This document shows positions 6,374 to 7,039 of a stretch of 7,039 nucleotides of DNA, in pieces. The notes under the pieces were generated by a model, which was given only the letters and a program-made list of their open reading frames with translations, did no database searches and was not told the origin of the DNA. Position 1 is the first letter of the stretch. Every line of letters begins with the position of its first letter. A program made the translations under genes and the position numbers. This stretch comes from SIAJ01 sp036266155 (GTDB lineage: Bacteria; Planctomycetota; Planctomycetia; Gemmatales; Gemmataceae), in NCBI GenBank assembly GCA_036266155.1, contig DATANR010000369.1, forward strand, positions 1 through 7,039, in the 5' to 3' direction.

Positions 6374-7039
6374 ATGTATCGGAAGCAACCGTCTACTCGC
6401 AAGTCGCGCCTGCTGGCTCTTGAGTCAATCGAATCGCGGTTGGTGCCGAGTTTTACGTTCAGTTCTGGCGTGCTCATCGTCCACGCCGACACTTCGACAT
6501 CGAGTGATTACGCCTTCGTCAATCCCACGGGGTCGGCAAGCGACGGCAGCACCGGCGTCAAGGTGCGGTCAAATCTCGTTAACAACGGCGCGCCAACAAC
6601 AATTGGCGGCGCCGGCAACCCGGTCGTCCGCATCACGCTCGATATGCAAGACGGCAACGACGCCGTGCTGATCGCCGGGCTGGCCAAAACGCGCATCCGA
6701 GTCGGTGAAGGCAACGGCGACAACGTCATTGCCGTCGGCGACGCGCAGGACATCGGTGTCGCCGTCGGCAACGGGCGCAATGCCATCCTTGTCGGGGGCG
6801 GCTCAGCCAACACGGCTGGGGGCATTGCGCCGGGCAACTCGATCGCCCCGGCTGGCACCGTGGTTCTGGTTGGCTGGAGTTATACCATCGACACGACGAC
6901 CGGCGGCTTATTCACGCCATTCGCACCGATCGGGAACAACCACGCTAACAGTGCGATCATCGTCCGCGACCACACGGGACAGAAATCTGTCGTCGACGTG
7001 GCGACCGACGGATCGAGCTTGATCGCCACCGACGATGGC
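6374..7039 (+). CDS. Secreted repeat protein, N-terminal part (LESIESR type, RTX-like)
   Basis: This gene runs off the window end, with 222 residues visible. A basic start (MYRKQPSTRKSR) followed by LLALESIESRLVPS (13-26) resembles the N-terminal LEPR/LESR sorting-like motif of large planctomycete surface or secreted proteins. It differs from an ordinary signal peptide. From about residue 30 the protein is rich in Gly, Asp, Asn, Ala and Val. Short beta-strand-like units such as LDMQDGNDAVLI (89-100), VGEGNGDNVIAVGDA (110-124) and VGNGRNAILVGGG (131-143) recall calcium-binding beta-roll or beta-solenoid repeats, though they are less regular than true RTX nonapeptides. No catalytic domain is visible yet. 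The gene is 80 bp downstream of the kinase on the same strand with no clear terminator between, so co-transcription is likely. An adhesin or matrix role is a guess. Confidence 0.75.
   Translation, partial: MYRKQPSTRKSRLLALESIESRLVPSFTFSSGVLIVHADTSTSSDYAFVNPTGSASDGSTGVKVRSNLVNNGAPTTIGGAGNPVVRITLDMQDGNDAVLIAGLAKTRIRVGEGNGDNVIAVGDAQDIGVAVGNGRNAILVGGGSANTAGGIAPGNSIAPAGTVVLVGWSYTIDTTTGGLFTPFAPIGNNHANSAIIVRDHTGQKSVVDVATDGSSLIATDDG

Noticed and set aside
6374..7039. True RTX toxin
   Set aside because: The Gly/Asp repeats are irregular, no toxin domain is seen, and no type I secretion genes are nearby. Only a loose resemblance is claimed.

Overview
The window looks like a chromosomal segment of a planctomycete, probably Gemmataceae or a related Pirellulales-type lineage. 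This is inferred from recalled family features, not from a database search. The supporting signs are: a very long Hanks-type Ser/Thr kinase with a DWG motif, one transmembrane helix and a huge TPR-like C-terminal part; a secreted-protein N-terminus of the 'LESIESR' type; high GC; and TGCGGAR heptanucleotide repeats of a kind I recall as common in planctomycete genomes.

Layout, left to right. Positions 3-140 may hold the Pro-rich C-terminal tail of a gene that starts outside the window. Next is a 241-residue lipoprotein (186-911, +) with two Ala/Pro-rich linkers and Cys clusters at both ends. A strong 13-bp hairpin (936-965) separates it from a convergent small gene (980-1324, -) with an N-terminal amphipathic helix and a DUF2171-like domain. 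Across a 111-bp divergent gap lies a zinc-ribbon protein with about six transmembrane helices (1436-2191, +). Between it and the kinase sits a 30-bp stem-loop (2212-2280) that looks like a dispersed repeat, followed by a likely extended -10 promoter (2366-2374).

The dominant gene is the membrane Ser/Thr kinase (2403-6293, +, 1296 residues). Its cytoplasmic kinase domain is intact. A heptanucleotide repeat tract has been absorbed in frame into its activation segment. The last gene (6374 to the window end, +) is a partial secreted protein with a Gly/Asp/Asn-rich, RTX-like repeat region. It may be translationally coupled to the kinase through an ATGA overlap at 6290-6293, although a good Shine-Dalgarno site points to a start at 6374.

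How the genes might work together is mostly inference. The kinase and the downstream secreted protein are probably co-transcribed. The other genes look like independent envelope or stress genes. I see no CRISPR array, tRNA, rRNA, transposase, toxin-antitoxin pair or defence island, and nothing that I can honestly call a new multi-gene system. The most unusual features are the repeat inside the kinase activation loop and the large hairpin upstream of the kinase.
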